Positions 41,324 to 49,308 of a stretch of 64,000 nt of DNA are shown here, in pieces. Below the pieces are notes generated by a model. The model was given only the letters and a program-made list of their open reading frames with translations. It ran no database searches and was not told where the DNA came from. Each line of letters starts with the position of its first letter. Within the stretch, counting starts at the first letter, position 1. The position numbers were made by a program, and so were the translations under genes. Source of the stretch: Rhizobiales bacterium Ga0077545 (GTDB lineage Bacteria > Pseudomonadota > Alphaproteobacteria > Rhizobiales > Methylopilaceae). The stretch spans positions 1 to 64,000 of the forward strand of contig LNEV01000003.1 of the NCBI GenBank assembly GCA_001464335.1, in the 5' to 3' direction.

Positions 41324-42358
41324 TTACTGGAAGATCTCAGCGAATTTTTTCTTGGTCGCCTGATTGTTCTCTTTGACGTACTTATAGTCGATCTGGCGCA
41401 CTTTCATGTCCGCGAGGCGCGGGCTGTTCGGCGGAGGTTCGACATCGGTGCGTGCCGCGTAATTGCCGCTCGCTGGGAACACATCCTGCGCCTCCTTGCT
41501 CACAAGGAATTCTGCAAGCAATTTTGCGGCGTTCGGGCTCTTGGCCTTGGCAAGCACCGCCGAAGGTGCCGGAACGACGAATACGCCGTCATCCGGATAG
41601 ATCACTTCGAGCGGCTCTCCTGCCATTTTGGCGGCATTCGCATACGACATGTCGGTGCCTCCGGCGACCTGCCGTTCTCCGCGCTTGACCGTATCGAACG
41701 CCTGCTGACCGCCGCGGACAATCATGACGCCATTGTCATTCAGCTTCTCGAAATAGTCCCATCCGAATTCCTTGGCTATCATTGCCACCGTGTAGAGCTG
41801 CAGCACGGTGCTCGCCGGATCTGTAATAACGATCTGTCCCTTATAATCGTCCTTGAGCAAATCTGACCAAGCTTTCGGAGCCTTGTCGACCGGAAGGATT
41901 TTCGTGTTCGTATAGAAGGCAACGATGTTCAACCGCTGCGCGACATACATCCCATCCGGATCTTTGAGATAATCCGGAATGTTGGCGCTGCCCTCCGGAA
42001 CAAACTTCGTGAAGATTCCACGCTCGCCGAAATCACCCATCGCCTCGGGATCGGACGTCGTCAAAACATCCGCCGCAACCTGCCCCGCATCCAGCTCGGT
42101 ATTGAAGCGACGCAGGAGCTCGCTACCGCTTGCGCGAAACAGCTCGACCGTCACGCCATACTTCTGTTCGAAGATCGCTACGATCTTGTTGGCCTGGTCG
42201 ATCGGCGTCGAGGAATACCACACGACCCGGCCTTCCTTCTTGGCCGCCTCGACATCCACCGCGTCCGCGGCCGATGCGAGGGATGGGATGCACAGCATTG
42301 CCGCCGCGATTCCCGTGCAGGCAATTCGCCTGGTAAGACCTGTTCCTATGGCACTCAT
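41324..42358 (-). CDS. ABC transporter substrate-binding protein, Fbp/AfuA-like
   Basis: A 344-residue extracellular solute-binding protein with a signal peptide ending PSLASA. The mature part opens EAAKKEGRVVWYSSTPIDQA, then VTVELFRASGSELLRRF, NIVAFYTNTK and TDMSYANAAKMAGEPLEVI, the pattern of the family that includes iron(III), thiamine, phosphonate and some aromatic-acid binders. I see no adjacent Tyr-Tyr pair as used by FbpA for iron, so an organic ligand is plausible. It is co-transcribed with the fused permease and the ATPase upstream. Confidence 0.88.
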   Translation of the reverse strand: MSAIGTGLTRRIACTGIAAAMLCIPSLASAADAVDVEAAKKEGRVVWYSSTPIDQANKIVAIFEQKYGVTVELFRASGSELLRRFNTELDAGQVAADVLTTSDPEAMGDFGERGIFTKFVPEGSANIPDYLKDPDGMYVAQRLNIVAFYTNTKILPVDKAPKAWSDLLKDDYKGQIVITDPASTVLQLYTVAMIAKEFGWDYFEKLNDNGVMIVRGGQQAFDTVKRGERQVAGGTDMSYANAAKMAGEPLEVIYPDDGVFVVPAPSAVLAKAKSPNAAKLLAEFLVSKEAQDVFPASGNYAARTDVEPPPNSPRLADMKVRQIDYKYVKENNQATKKKFAEIFQ

Positions 42359-42400
42359 GGCAGACCCCTTTGTAATGTTACAAGCCGCACTCCTGCAAAC

Positions 42401-43474
42401 TCATGCAGATGTGAAGATCGAGCCGCGTTCGTTCGCGATCTTCAAGAAAACCTCTTTACCCGTCGGGAATAGATCGCGTGGATGGGTCTGAACCCGAATG
42501 GATTGGCCATCTTCCAGCGTGACGACGTATTCGCACATGTTTCCGAGGAAGGTGACATCCGCGATCACACCGGGCAGTCCCTGCCCGGACAGCTGAATCG
42601 CGACGTCTTCCGGGCGCACCGCAAGATCGACCTTCGACCCGATCGGGAGATCGGTCGAGGACGGCAGCATGATTTTCGTTCCCGACACATCGAGTGTAAC
42701 GTCAGAGGCTGTACGTGCCGTTACGCGACAGCTGATGAAATTGATAAGCCCCATGAAGTCAGCAACAATCCGGTTGCTCGGCCGGTCGTAGACGTCAAGA
42801 GGAGATCCGTACTGCTGAAGAATGCCGCTGTTCATCACGGCAATACGATCCGACAACGCAAGCGCCTCGGCCTGATCGTGCGTCACGTAGACGAAAGTGA
42901 TGCCGGTGCGCCGTTGCAGCTGCTTCAGTTCGGCGCGCATCTTCTCGCGCAGTTTGGCATCGAGATTGCTGAGCGGCTCATCAAGCATGAGGATCGCGGG
43001 CTCGACGACGAGGCTGCGTGCGAGCGCGACACGCTGCTGCTGGCCGCCCGACAACTGCGAGGGATAGCGTTCCCCAAAACCGCCGAGGCCGGTAAGTTCG
43101 AGCATGCTCTCGACGCGCCGCCGCTGCTCGGTGGCCGATACGCGCCTGATCTTGAGCCCGAACACAACGTTCTCGTACACGGTCTTGTGCGGCCACACGG
43201 CGTAGTTCTGGAACACCATGCCCATGCCGCGATCTTCAGGAAGAACAACCCCGCCGCTGGACGAAATGACACGCCCCTTCACCGAAATTGTTCCCTGATC
43301 CGGCGTGATATAGCCGGCGAGCATGCGCAGTGTGGTGGTCTTCCCGCAGCCGCTTGGCCCCAGCAGGGTGACGAACTGGTTCTCCTCGATCGTCAGACTG
43401 AGATCGTTGACGGCAGCGGCGTTGGCCTTCGACGCGAAGTTTTTGGTAAGATTGCGAATTTCAATAAGAGCCAT
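42401..43474 (-). CDS. ABC transporter ATP-binding protein, PotA/FbpC-like
   Basis: A 357-residue ATPase. Walker A is LLGPSGCGKTTTLRML, the Q-loop GMVFQNYAVWPHKTV, the signature LSGGQQQRVALARSLVV, Walker B AILMLDEPLSNLDAKLRE, and the switch His VTHDQAEALAL. A C-terminal TOBE domain (residues ~270-350) is present, as in PotA, FbpC and related importers. The ATG at 43474 starts the conserved MALIEIRNLTKNF; an upstream in-frame start would lie inside the permease stop. It energises the fused permease encoded just before it. Confidence 0.95.
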   Translation of the reverse strand: MALIEIRNLTKNFASKANAAAVNDLSLTIEENQFVTLLGPSGCGKTTTLRMLAGYITPDQGTISVKGRVISSSGGVVLPEDRGMGMVFQNYAVWPHKTVYENVVFGLKIRRVSATEQRRRVESMLELTGLGGFGERYPSQLSGGQQQRVALARSLVVEPAILMLDEPLSNLDAKLREKMRAELKQLQRRTGITFVYVTHDQAEALALSDRIAVMNSGILQQYGSPLDVYDRPSNRIVADFMGLINFISCRVTARTASDVTLDVSGTKIMLPSSTDLPIGSKVDLAVRPEDVAIQLSGQGLPGVIADVTFLGNMCEYVVTLEDGQSIRVQTHPRDLFPTGKEVFLKIANERGSIFTSA

Positions 43475-43488
43475 TGCCGCCGCCCTGG

Positions 43489-45189
43489 TCAGGTCACTAT
43501 GTCCGTACCCGGCCGGCGCGCGCCGAACCAACGTACAACGAGAATTGCCAATCCGATCACCGCCATGTTGACCATTGCGAGCGCCGCGACGGGCTCAGGC
43601 CTCCCCACCTCGTAGAGATTGTAGACAGCCACCGCGAGCGTGATCGAATTCGAACTGAAGAGCAGAATCGAGGCACTCAGTTCCTGGATAACGGGAACGA
43701 AGACGAGTAACCAACCGGCAAACAGCCCGGGCCGAATAAGCGGCACCACGATCTCGCGCATGGTACGCCCCCAACCCGCACCGAGAATGCGGGACGCCTC
43801 CTCAAGGGACGGATCGATCTGCCGGAAGGAGGCGTTTGCTGCGCGAACACCGAGAGGTATGTACCTTCCGACATACGCCAGAAGAAGAATACCGAGCGTT
43901 CCGTAAAGCGCGACCGGCATCCGTAGCCAGAACTGCACAAGCGCAACCGCCATGACGATGCCCGGGAGCCCAAGCGGGATCAACGACACGTAGTCGAGGA
44001 TCTGACGGCTCTTCAGTTTCGTGCGAAGTTCGACCCAGCTGATCCCCGTTCCGAGAATGATGGTGATCGTCGCCGCCGCCGTCGCCAGAATAAGGCTATT
44101 GAAGATCGCGCGGCGGGTGATGGAATAGTCGAACAGGATGAAACGGTAATGTTCGAGCGAAAGACCGAACATGCCAGGCTCGCTCGTCGCGCGGAACGAC
44201 ATCAGAATCAGCGTGCTGAAGGGCAGTACGACAGCGAGCATGAACGCCACGACCACAAAACCGATGACAAGCCATCGCCATCCGCCAAGATCGATGAGTT
44301 GCGGCCGCGCGCCTTTCCCCGACAGCGTAACAAAGGAGCGGCGGGCAAGGTAGGCACGCTGCAGATAGAGCGCGAGCACGGTGATTGCGATGAACACCAG
44401 AGACAATGCGGATGCGAGACCGAACTGCGGCGGATAATCGAACAACGTGTAGATGCGCGTCGGCAACGTGTAGATGCGGCCTGGCATACCGATGATCGCC
44501 TGCGATCCGAACAGGGCTATCGCGTTGACAAACGACATCAGGGTGCCCGACAGGATCGCGGGAGCAACCAGCGGCGCCGTTATGACAAGTGCCGTGCGCA
44601 ATTTGCGCGCACCGAGGATCTGCGCCGCTTCCTCATAGGACGAGTCGATGGATTCGAATGCCGATGCCGCGAGCAGGTACACGAAGGGGAACGTGTGCAA
44701 CACTGTCACGAAGACAAGCCCGGTCATCGTGTAGATGTCGAAAGGTGAGAAGCTTAAACCCAGCAGATCGCGCAGAAAGACATTGATGATGCCTGCATTG
44801 GGGCTAAACAGATTCACGAAGGCGATCGCTGTCAGGAACGGCGGCGCGAGATAGGAAAGCGCCACCGTGATGCGGATCAGCCATTTGCCCGGCACATTTG
44901 TACGCCCCACCGCCCAAGCCAACGGCACACCGAGCACGACGCTGAACAGCGCCGTAAAGAAGCCGAGGATCAGGGAATTCTGCAGGGCGCGAAGATAAAG
45001 CCGCCCCGTCAATGCCTCCTCGAAATATTCGAGGCTGAACCCAGTCTCAGACAGAATGCTGCCGAGCAGCAGCGATCCGACAGGAAGTACGACGAGAATG
45101 AGCAGGCTCAGAAACGCGAGCGCTGTGACGCCTCGCTCGATCCACGAGCTCCCGGAACGAACGGGACGCAGATCGCTCGCCAGCGCCAT
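43489..45189 (-). CDS. Fused two-domain ABC permease, FbpB/ThiP-like
   Basis: A 566-residue inner-membrane protein in which two permease domains are joined. Each half has about six helices and its own EAA loop: SYEEAAQILGARKLRTALVI near 190 and SLEEASRILGAGWGRTMREI near 475. Such fusions are normal in iron and thiamine importers and let one chain form the whole channel. The ATG at 45189 overlaps the stop of the LVIVD gene by one base (TGATG). It works with the adjacent ATPase and binding protein. Confidence 0.94.
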   Translation of the reverse strand: MALASDLRPVRSGSSWIERGVTALAFLSLLILVVLPVGSLLLGSILSETGFSLEYFEEALTGRLYLRALQNSLILGFFTALFSVVLGVPLAWAVGRTNVPGKWLIRITVALSYLAPPFLTAIAFVNLFSPNAGIINVFLRDLLGLSFSPFDIYTMTGLVFVTVLHTFPFVYLLAASAFESIDSSYEEAAQILGARKLRTALVITAPLVAPAILSGTLMSFVNAIALFGSQAIIGMPGRIYTLPTRIYTLFDYPPQFGLASALSLVFIAITVLALYLQRAYLARRSFVTLSGKGARPQLIDLGGWRWLVIGFVVVAFMLAVVLPFSTLILMSFRATSEPGMFGLSLEHYRFILFDYSITRRAIFNSLILATAAATITIILGTGISWVELRTKLKSRQILDYVSLIPLGLPGIVMAVALVQFWLRMPVALYGTLGILLLAYVGRYIPLGVRAANASFRQIDPSLEEASRILGAGWGRTMREIVVPLIRPGLFAGWLLVFVPVIQELSASILLFSSNSITLAVAVYNLYEVGRPEPVAALAMVNMAVIGLAILVVRWFGARRPGTDIVT

Positions 45190-46499
45190 CAACGCAGCTC
45201 CAGAATTTCGAGCCCGATTTCGCGGTCGATTAGGTAGATCAGGCCGCGATCATCAATATCAACATCATTGCTCTGGGGAGCCGGGAACCCTTGTGCGGGT
45301 TCGGGCAGATAGGATGCGATCTCGGTTGGCGCCGCGGGATTGGAGATGTCCACGACACGCAGGCCCGCTGAGAACCACGCGCAGTACAGAAGATTGTCCG
45401 GACCGAATTTCTCCTGGAACTGATGAAGCCCCGGTCCGTAGACGTCGTGGCCGTAATCGCCGTTCTCATCCAGATGCGCCCGCCGCCAGGGCGCGTCGAA
45501 ATCCGTGACATGAAACTGAGAGATCGGCTTTATGTTGCTGTAGTCGCTGACATCGAAGACCCACATAAAAGCATGCGGCTGCCCGTTGGCGTGCGGATGC
45601 TCCTCATCGGCGACGACCGCGATGTCCTTGCCGTCCAGCCGATGCGGCACGCGCAGCGCCGTGTGAGTGCCTTCCGGATAGGGCGGATGGTAATTATAAT
45701 GCCCGATTGTTTTCGGCTTCGAGATATCGCTGACATCGATGATGTAGAACCCGCCATGCCAGCATGCAGCCCACATCTCGTCTTTGTAGCGAAGGGCGTG
45801 GTGGAGGCGATGCTGCATCGCGGGCCATGACGGCTTCTCTCCGGCGGCAAGGTTCTGGCCCGGCATCCACCACCGGGAGACTTCCTTGACGTCCGACACA
45901 TCTGCAAGGTCGTAGATGACGAGGATGTTGCCGATATATCCTTCCATCTCGGTCGAGATGTACGCATAGCGGTCGCAGACATCGAACCGGTGAACACCCA
46001 CACCGCCCGTCTTCTGGTAATGAACCAGCTTCGGATTTCCAGGGTCCTTGATGTCGTAGACCTTGAAGCCGCCTTCGTCATATCCGTTGTCGCCGAAATA
46101 GCGGAGCTCACTCACCCGCTCCACCGGGACCTTCAGTTCCGTAGCGATTTCGTCATCCGTAATCGGGCGACCTTCCTTCGCGAGAACGGCCGCGTTCAGC
46201 GCGGGAATCTGGAAGCCCTTGCGTCGAAAATGCCGATCGTGCATCTCGACATTGACGACCATCAGATCGCCCATGACACGCACTTTGTGCGTATGGGAGC
46301 GATCGTTGTCGAGCATGATCTGCGACAGGATCCGGGGGTTCTTCGGATCCGCGATGTCGATGATCGTCGTTCCGTAAGGCGGCGAAAGATGGCCGACGAA
46401 AGCAAGATTGCCTTCGACGCGCACCTGTCCGCCGCCGGGAATGTCAAGGCGCGCGAGGGAGACGATCTCACGGCGCGGACGTGATTTCGCGTGCGCCAT
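45189..46499 (-). CDS. LVIVD-repeat beta-propeller protein
   Basis: A 436-residue protein made of repeated blades of the LVIVD type: NLAFVGHLSPPYGTTIIDIA, DPKNPRILSQIM, YDEGGFKVYDIKDPGNPKLV, GNILVIYDLADVSDVKEV, GGFYIIDVSDISKPKTIGHY and GLRVVDISNPAAPTEIASYL. These are recognised in surface or periplasmic propellers, yet no signal peptide is visible at the N-terminus (MAHAKSRPRREIVSLARLDI), so it may be cytoplasmic. It is placed between an RraA/aldolase-like gene and the ABC permease with a one-base overlap to the latter, so it belongs to this locus. Its function is unknown; a ligand-binding or enzymatic lactonase-like role is possible. Confidence 0.8.
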   Translation of the reverse strand: MAHAKSRPRREIVSLARLDIPGGGQVRVEGNLAFVGHLSPPYGTTIIDIADPKNPRILSQIMLDNDRSHTHKVRVMGDLMVVNVEMHDRHFRRKGFQIPALNAAVLAKEGRPITDDEIATELKVPVERVSELRYFGDNGYDEGGFKVYDIKDPGNPKLVHYQKTGGVGVHRFDVCDRYAYISTEMEGYIGNILVIYDLADVSDVKEVSRWWMPGQNLAAGEKPSWPAMQHRLHHALRYKDEMWAACWHGGFYIIDVSDISKPKTIGHYNYHPPYPEGTHTALRVPHRLDGKDIAVVADEEHPHANGQPHAFMWVFDVSDYSNIKPISQFHVTDFDAPWRRAHLDENGDYGHDVYGPGLHQFQEKFGPDNLLYCAWFSAGLRVVDISNPAAPTEIASYLPEPAQGFPAPQSNDVDIDDRGLIYLIDREIGLEILELR

Positions 46500-46502
46500 G
46501 AA

Positions 46503-47201
46503 TCACACATGTCCATATTTGGCGAGGGCTTCGGCAAGCGTGAGACCGCTCTTCAATTCCTTGCGGATCGCGACCTCCGTCGCCGTCAGCTTTTCGGCTT
46601 CGACGAGAACCTGAACCGAAATGTCTCTCGGCACGACGATGGCGCCGTCGATATCGGCGAGGATAAAATCGCCGGGTTCGATGCTTACCAGACGCGACGT
46701 CGCTCCGTTGAGCGTGACGGGAACCTGCCAGGCATTCACCTTCCAGCGGCTGATCGACTGGGTCGGCGTCCTGTACCGGGCGAAAACCGGGAAATTGTGC
46801 TCGGCCATCCAGCGGATGTCCCGGATGCCGCCGTCGATCATCGCACCGACGCACCCCTGCTCCTGCATGCCGATGGCGATGAGTTCGCCGAAATAGCAGA
46901 TCCCCTCTCCGTCTCCGCTCCACACGGAGATTTCGCCGGCGGACAATCCCTGGCAGGCCTTCATCTTTTCCGGATCGCCGCCGAGCGGATAGGGCGTCAT
47001 CTGCCCGCGGATCGTGTAGGCCCAGCCGGCAAGCCGCTCCATGTCGTTCGGAAACGGACGAAATTCACCCGAGAGCGCCTGATCGGGAAAACCGAGATTG
47101 TCGAGCACATCCGCGACATTCGACGTGTCGACCGCAAGATAACGTTGCCGTATCCCTTCGCGCGCTTCGGCGCTGGTGAGGTCGATCGTGCTCTCGCTCA
47201 T
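46503..47201 (-). CDS. RraA-fold protein, possible 4-hydroxy-4-methyl-2-oxoglutarate/CHA aldolase family
   Basis: A 232-residue protein of the RraA/dimethylmenaquinone-methyltransferase-like family. The aldolase signature is visible: CYFGELIAIGMQEQGCVGAM followed by IDGGIRDIRWM with R127 and D128, the residues that bind substrate and metal in class II pyruvate aldolases of this fold. Those enzymes split 4-carboxy-4-hydroxy-2-oxoadipate or a related oxo acid at the end of meta-cleavage pathways. The RNase-E-inhibitor RraA has the same fold, but the catabolic context favours an aldolase or decarboxylase. It sits three bases from the LVIVD gene and 15 from the AspDH-like gene. Confidence 0.85.
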   Translation of the reverse strand: MSESTIDLTSAEAREGIRQRYLAVDTSNVADVLDNLGFPDQALSGEFRPFPNDMERLAGWAYTIRGQMTPYPLGGDPEKMKACQGLSAGEISVWSGDGEGICYFGELIAIGMQEQGCVGAMIDGGIRDIRWMAEHNFPVFARYRTPTQSISRWKVNAWQVPVTLNGATSRLVSIEPGDFILADIDGAIVVPRDISVQVLVEAEKLTATEVAIRKELKSGLTLAEALAKYGHV

Positions 47202-47216
47202 ATGTACGTCTCTCGT

Positions 47217-48023
47217 TCAGGTTCCGACACGCAGCGGCGCGCCGATTTTTCGCAGGGACGCGATGACGGACAGTGCCGTGATGCGTCCGGTTTTGGGGTT
47301 TTCGGTCGGAATGTTCTCGATCGACATCGAGAACCGCGCGGAATCGGATTCGACTTCGATGCGATGCGTGTTCCTGTCGATGCCGGGATCGGCCCAGATT
47401 TCCAGCGTCGTCCTGTCGGGACCGATGCCCGCCAGCGACAGCGCCACCGCAACGTTGAGGTTGGCCGGGAAGCCCTTGATGGCCTCGCGCGGGCTGCCGG
47501 AAAACAAAAGAAGCGGCTTCTCGATGTCCGATATCGAAATCCGGTTCTGCGTCAGGAACGGCGCCCCCTGAAGGCCTTTGACCGGCTTTCGCGTGACCAT
47601 ACGCACGGACTTGATCTCGCCCTCGGCGGCAGCAGACACCGCATCGAGACCGAGCAGCGCGCCGCTCGGGACGATGATCTGCCCACCGTTCTTCTTCGCC
47701 GTTTCGACAAGCTCGGGATGTTCGAGAAGAGCGCCGACACTGAGGACGATCGCGATTTTGCCCGCCTCGAGAAACGGAATGCAGATGTCCGGCAGAAGGT
47801 TCGACGGCGCGCTTTCGATGACGATGTCGGCGAGCGGTTCAAGATCCTTGATGTCGACGACCGGCGTGCCGGCCAGACGCGCCGGAAGGCGATGTGCGGC
47901 TCTTGCCTTGTCGTTGGCGGAGACGGCTGCGAGTTCGCATCCCTCGATCCCTGCATCGAGTGCTTCGACGACCTTCAGGCCGACCGTACCGAGACCTGCT
48001 ATTGCAACTCGCCTGACAGACAT
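47217..48023 (-). CDS. Aspartate dehydrogenase-like oxidoreductase, second copy
   Basis: A 268-residue NAD(P)-binding protein of the same family as 19157-19963. The Rossmann opening is VAIAGLGTVGLKVVEALDAG, with IIVPSGALLGLDAVSAAAEG in the middle and FPANLNVAVALSLAGIGPDR plus ENPKTGRITALSV in the C-terminal domain. The two proteins have equal length and matching motifs but low overall identity by eye. It is the first gene of the leftward locus that contains the RraA-like protein, LVIVD protein and ABC transporter. The substrate is probably an amino/imino dicarboxylate; true aspartate dehydrogenase activity is unproven. The 180 bases upstream hold only a short direct repeat. Confidence 0.83.
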   Translation of the reverse strand: MSVRRVAIAGLGTVGLKVVEALDAGIEGCELAAVSANDKARAAHRLPARLAGTPVVDIKDLEPLADIVIESAPSNLLPDICIPFLEAGKIAIVLSVGALLEHPELVETAKKNGGQIIVPSGALLGLDAVSAAAEGEIKSVRMVTRKPVKGLQGAPFLTQNRISISDIEKPLLLFSGSPREAIKGFPANLNVAVALSLAGIGPDRTTLEIWADPGIDRNTHRIEVESDSARFSMSIENIPTENPKTGRITALSVIASLRKIGAPLRVGT

Positions 48024-48203
48024 GACGCCGATCCGAAGTGTGAGCCTTCTGGCAATGCACGTGAATGCACGCGCTCATCACACCCGCAGCCGTCCGCCCC
48101 GACAAACGATTTTCATGACATGGGCGCATGAGTGCAGCTCATGCGTTCCCGCTTACCCGATTGCCGCCGTGTATATTTCAGCACTGAGCGATCCGGCCGC
48201 CCT

Positions 48204-49196
48204 TCAGCGGTTCCCGTAAAGGGCGAAGCATTGCCGGATATCCTGCATCCCGGTGCCGCGCATCAAAAGCAGGATGAGAAGCAAGCGGGCCTTCAGGGCC
48301 GACAGGCTGCCCGCCGGTATCAACCCCTTGGCGAGGAGATCCATCTCGGACCCAGCAAATCCATATGTGCGCTCGAAGACCGGCCCGGAAGGGACACGGC
48401 TTGCCAGGACGACCGGCATGCTGCGGGCCAGCTCCTCGAGCATTGCAACCTGGACGGCGGGAACATGGCCAGCCCCCATGCCTGCAATGACGAGGCCACG
48501 ATATCCAAGCCCCTCCAGACTCCCCAGAACGCGACCGTCATCGCCAAGCCCCGGCAGGTGCAGCGCAACCGGAGCATCGGCATCCGACAAGGCCCCTTCG
48601 GGAAGAGGCCTTTGCTCACAGCGCAGAAGAATGCGCGCACGCCCCTCGACCACATATCCGACAGGTCCCGCTTCCGGTGAAGCGAAGGCGGATGGCAAGC
48701 TGGTGCTCTGCTTCGCCGCATAGCGTGCTGCATGGATCTGATCGTTGAGGACAACGAGCGTCCCGAGGCCTGCGGCCTGCGGGCTTGCCGCGGTAATAAC
48801 GGCCGCCAGCATGTTCGCAGGACCATCCGCACCTGTCGCATCGGCTCCCCGCATCGCTCCCGTCACCACAACAGGTTTGCGGGCGCGGACCAGAAGATCG
48901 AGGACGAACGCGGTCTCTTCGATCGTGTCGGTTCCCTGAACGACGACGGCCCCGTCAAAATCGCCCGCCAGCTCCCGGTTTAGAAGGTCGGCAACGGAAA
49001 CGAGATGCCCCAACGTCAGCGAGGCGCTGGGCAAACTCAACGGCGAGCGCGGGTGAATCTCGGCGATGTCCTGAAGCCCGGGAACGCCAGCCATGAGGTC
49101 CGCAGCATCAAGCGATGGCGTTATGCCTCCCGCCTCGGAACGTGTCATCGTGATCGTCCCGCCCAGCGAGACAATGAGAATATCTGGTTTCGTCAC
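48204..49196 (-). CDS. L-asparaginase family amidohydrolase
   Basis: A 330-residue asparaginase. The first catalytic Thr is in IVSLGGTITMT, and the second triad part is VVQGTDTIEETAFVLDLL near 85-100, with VVVTGAMRGADATGADGPAN after it. The C-terminal domain is shorter and more divergent than in E. coli enzymes, and no signal peptide is present, so it should be cytoplasmic. It hydrolyses asparagine or a related beta-amide to release ammonia. The start is a GTG at 49196 with GAGG five bases upstream. It lies upstream of the AspDH-like gene on the same strand, and asparagine hydrolysis would supply aspartate, so a joint role is conceivable. Confidence 0.88.
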   Translation of the reverse strand: MTKPDILIVSLGGTITMTRSEAGGITPSLDAADLMAGVPGLQDIAEIHPRSPLSLPSASLTLGHLVSVADLLNRELAGDFDGAVVVQGTDTIEETAFVLDLLVRARKPVVVTGAMRGADATGADGPANMLAAVITAASPQAAGLGTLVVLNDQIHAARYAAKQSTSLPSAFASPEAGPVGYVVEGRARILLRCEQRPLPEGALSDADAPVALHLPGLGDDGRVLGSLEGLGYRGLVIAGMGAGHVPAVQVAMLEELARSMPVVLASRVPSGPVFERTYGFAGSEMDLLAKGLIPAGSLSALKARLLLILLLMRGTGMQDIRQCFALYGNR

Positions 49197-49308
49197 AGCA
49201 GCCTCGGATCAAACCCTTCACCGATTTCGCGGTGATCTGATTTCTAGTGTGCGAGGCATGGATAGCATCGAACGTTCTGTTTCGCGATCTCGCCCGAGGC
49301 CAGGTGTC

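Noticed and set aside
48055-48071. Direct repeat ATGCACG at 10-base spacing upstream of the AspDH-like gene
   Set aside because: Only seven bases, not found near other promoters in the window; could easily arise by chance.
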